Below, piece by piece: positions 63,029 to 64,000 of a stretch of 64,000 nucleotides of DNA. Each line of letters starts with the position of its first letter. The stretch's first letter is position 1. The stretch comes from Brucella anthropi_A. Lineage in GTDB: Bacteria > Pseudomonadota > Alphaproteobacteria > Rhizobiales > Rhizobiaceae. Position numbers and translations under genes: made by a program. The notes under the pieces were generated by a model. That model worked only from the letters and a program-made list of their open reading frames with translations, did no database searches and was not told where the DNA came from. The stretch spans positions 1 through 64,000 of the forward strand of contig NZ_LQBD01000017.1 in assembly GCF_046630315.1 (NCBI RefSeq). The letters run 5' to 3'.

Positions 63029-64000
63029 TTATTTACCAGCCGACGTGCTCGTGATTTCCACTGCTGTACGCTCCTTGCTGCGATGTTTAACGACAGTCGG
63101 CGCGGCCAGTTCCTTGCCTGCATCCGGTGCAAGCCGCGCGAACCAGAAGAAAGCCAGCGCCGAAACACCAGCCACCACGAAGAAGCCAATGTGGAAATCC
63201 ACCAACTCAAGGTGGGTTCCGCGAAGCGATGTACTGACCTCCAGAATACCGCCTGCCAGCGCGACGCCAATAGCAATGGAAACCTGCTGGGCGACAGCCG
63301 TGATGGGCGTTGCCTGACTTGTCTTTTCATCGGGTATTTCGGCAAAGGCCAGCGCGTTGACGCCGGTGAAGAACAGCGAACGTGCAAAGCCGCCCATGAG
63401 CAGGAAGCCGATGATGATCCAGTAAGGCGTCACAGGCGTAAACGTGCCATTCACGGCGATGAAGGCCGCTGAAATCAGCGACCCGCCCATCAGTGCACGG
63501 CGAAATCCGATGCGCGCGAAAATGCGCTTCGCACCGAATTTCATGCTGATCGCGCCGATTGCCGATACAAAGGTCATCATCCCGGACTGAAATGGCGTGA
63601 GGCCGAAACCAAGCTGGAACATCAAGGGCAGCAAAAACGGGATTGCACCGATGCCGAAGCGGAAAATGCTGCCGCCGAAAACCGCCGAACGGAAGACCTG
63701 ATTGTCGAATAACTTCAGATTGAGAAGCGGATCGGGCACGCGCCTTGCATGGCGCAGATAAAGAACTGTGCAAAGGATACCGATAGCAAGCGTGGCAAAG
63801 CCGATCACAGGCGGCAAGGCTGGAAGGCTCACCACCGATAGGCCGAATACCACACCAGACATGGCAATACCGGACAGGAAGAACCCCGGCCAGTCGAGCC
63901 GCTTCATGATGCGTTCTTCATTATCGGGCAGGAAACGCGTGGCAAACCAGATGCCGATCACGCCGATCGGCACATTGATGAGAAATATCCAATGCCAGGT
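63029..64000 (-). CDS. DHA2-type MFS drug/H+ antiporter, C-terminal part (cut by window edge)
   Basis: Reading leftwards from the window edge, the frame opens with TWHWIFLINVPIGVIGIWF, the conserved loop of EmrB/QacA-type 14-span MFS exporters. About nine further hydrophobic segments follow to the stop at 63029. The segment GFARSLFFTGVNALAFAEIP, followed by a TPITAVAQQVSIAIGVALAG stretch, is also typical. The N-terminal part lies beyond 64000, so the start is not visible. The substrate is unknown. Confidence 0.87.
   Translation of the reverse strand, partial: TWHWIFLINVPIGVIGIWFATRFLPDNEERIMKRLDWPGFFLSGIAMSGVVFGLSVVSLPALPPVIGFATLAIGILCTVLYLRHARRVPDPLLNLKLFDNQVFRSAVFGGSIFRFGIGAIPFLLPLMFQLGFGLTPFQSGMMTFVSAIGAISMKFGAKRIFARIGFRRALMGGSLISAAFIAVNGTFTPVTPYWIIIGFLLMGGFARSLFFTGVNALAFAEIPDEKTSQATPITAVAQQVSIAIGVALAGGILEVSTSLRGTHLELVDFHIGFFVVAGVSALAFFWFARLAPDAGKELAAPTVVKHRSKERTAVEITSTSAGK

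Overview
The window looks like a chromosomal segment of an alphaproteobacterium of the Brucella/Ochrobactrum group (Rhizobiales). I infer this from the moderately GC-rich sequence, the protein style, the very dense array of nutrient importers, and the Rhizobiales-type palindromes and DUF1127 mini-protein. I see no tRNA, rRNA, CRISPR array or prophage. The only mobile DNA is the end of an IS3-family element at the extreme left edge. The genes are tightly packed, mostly in operons with 1-11 bp overlaps.

Layout. (1) 0.25-5.9 kb: a LacI-type regulator divergent from a ugpBAEC glycerol-3-phosphate importer. (2) 6.0-18.9 kb: an acid-sugar island. It holds a DASS-type anion transporter, a leftward operon (FAD-linked 2-hydroxyacid dehydrogenase, FadR-type GntR regulator, gluconate 5-dehydrogenase-like SDR, gluconokinase) and rightward units (DenD-like dehydrogenase, LtnD/GarR-like dehydrogenase, enolase-superfamily dehydratase, XylX-like FAH-fold enzyme, DctQMP TRAP transporter). 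Three copies of a TTGTCnGACAA-like palindrome lie in front of its transcription units, which suggests one regulon. (3) 19.0-27.3 kb: purine permease plus deaminase with a structured leader, then assorted membrane proteins, a DUF1127 peptide, a fold-IV aminotransferase and a COG3573-type flavoprotein. (4) 27.4-35.6 kb: a complete kdpFABCDE potassium locus with two extra tiny membrane peptides. (5) 35.6-39.5 kb: DUF3775 protein, aldehyde dehydrogenase, and an unusual fusion of a LysR-type HTH with a TrpD2-like glycosyltransferase-3 domain. (6) 39.5-46.5 kb: a catechol-siderophore uptake system (TonB receptor, periplasmic esterase, FatBCD/CeuE-type ABC importer) with a candidate Irr box. (7) 46.5-60.5 kb: a peptide importer with a fused double ATPase (GsiA-like layout) and an M14 peptidase, divergent from a full-length 5-oxoprolinase/hydantoinase, followed by a cystine-type importer. 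Together these suggest salvage of glutathione-like peptides and sulfur amino acids. (8) 60.7-64.0 kb: Ppx/GppA phosphatase, RlmE, and a DHA2 efflux pump cut by the right edge.

The most unusual items are the LysR-HTH/TrpD2 fusion, the three-way-junction-like leader in front of the purine permease, the shared palindrome of the acid-sugar island, the two extra kdp mini-ORFs, and perfect intercistronic hairpins between the binding-protein gene and the permease gene in all four ABC importer operons that have this gene order.
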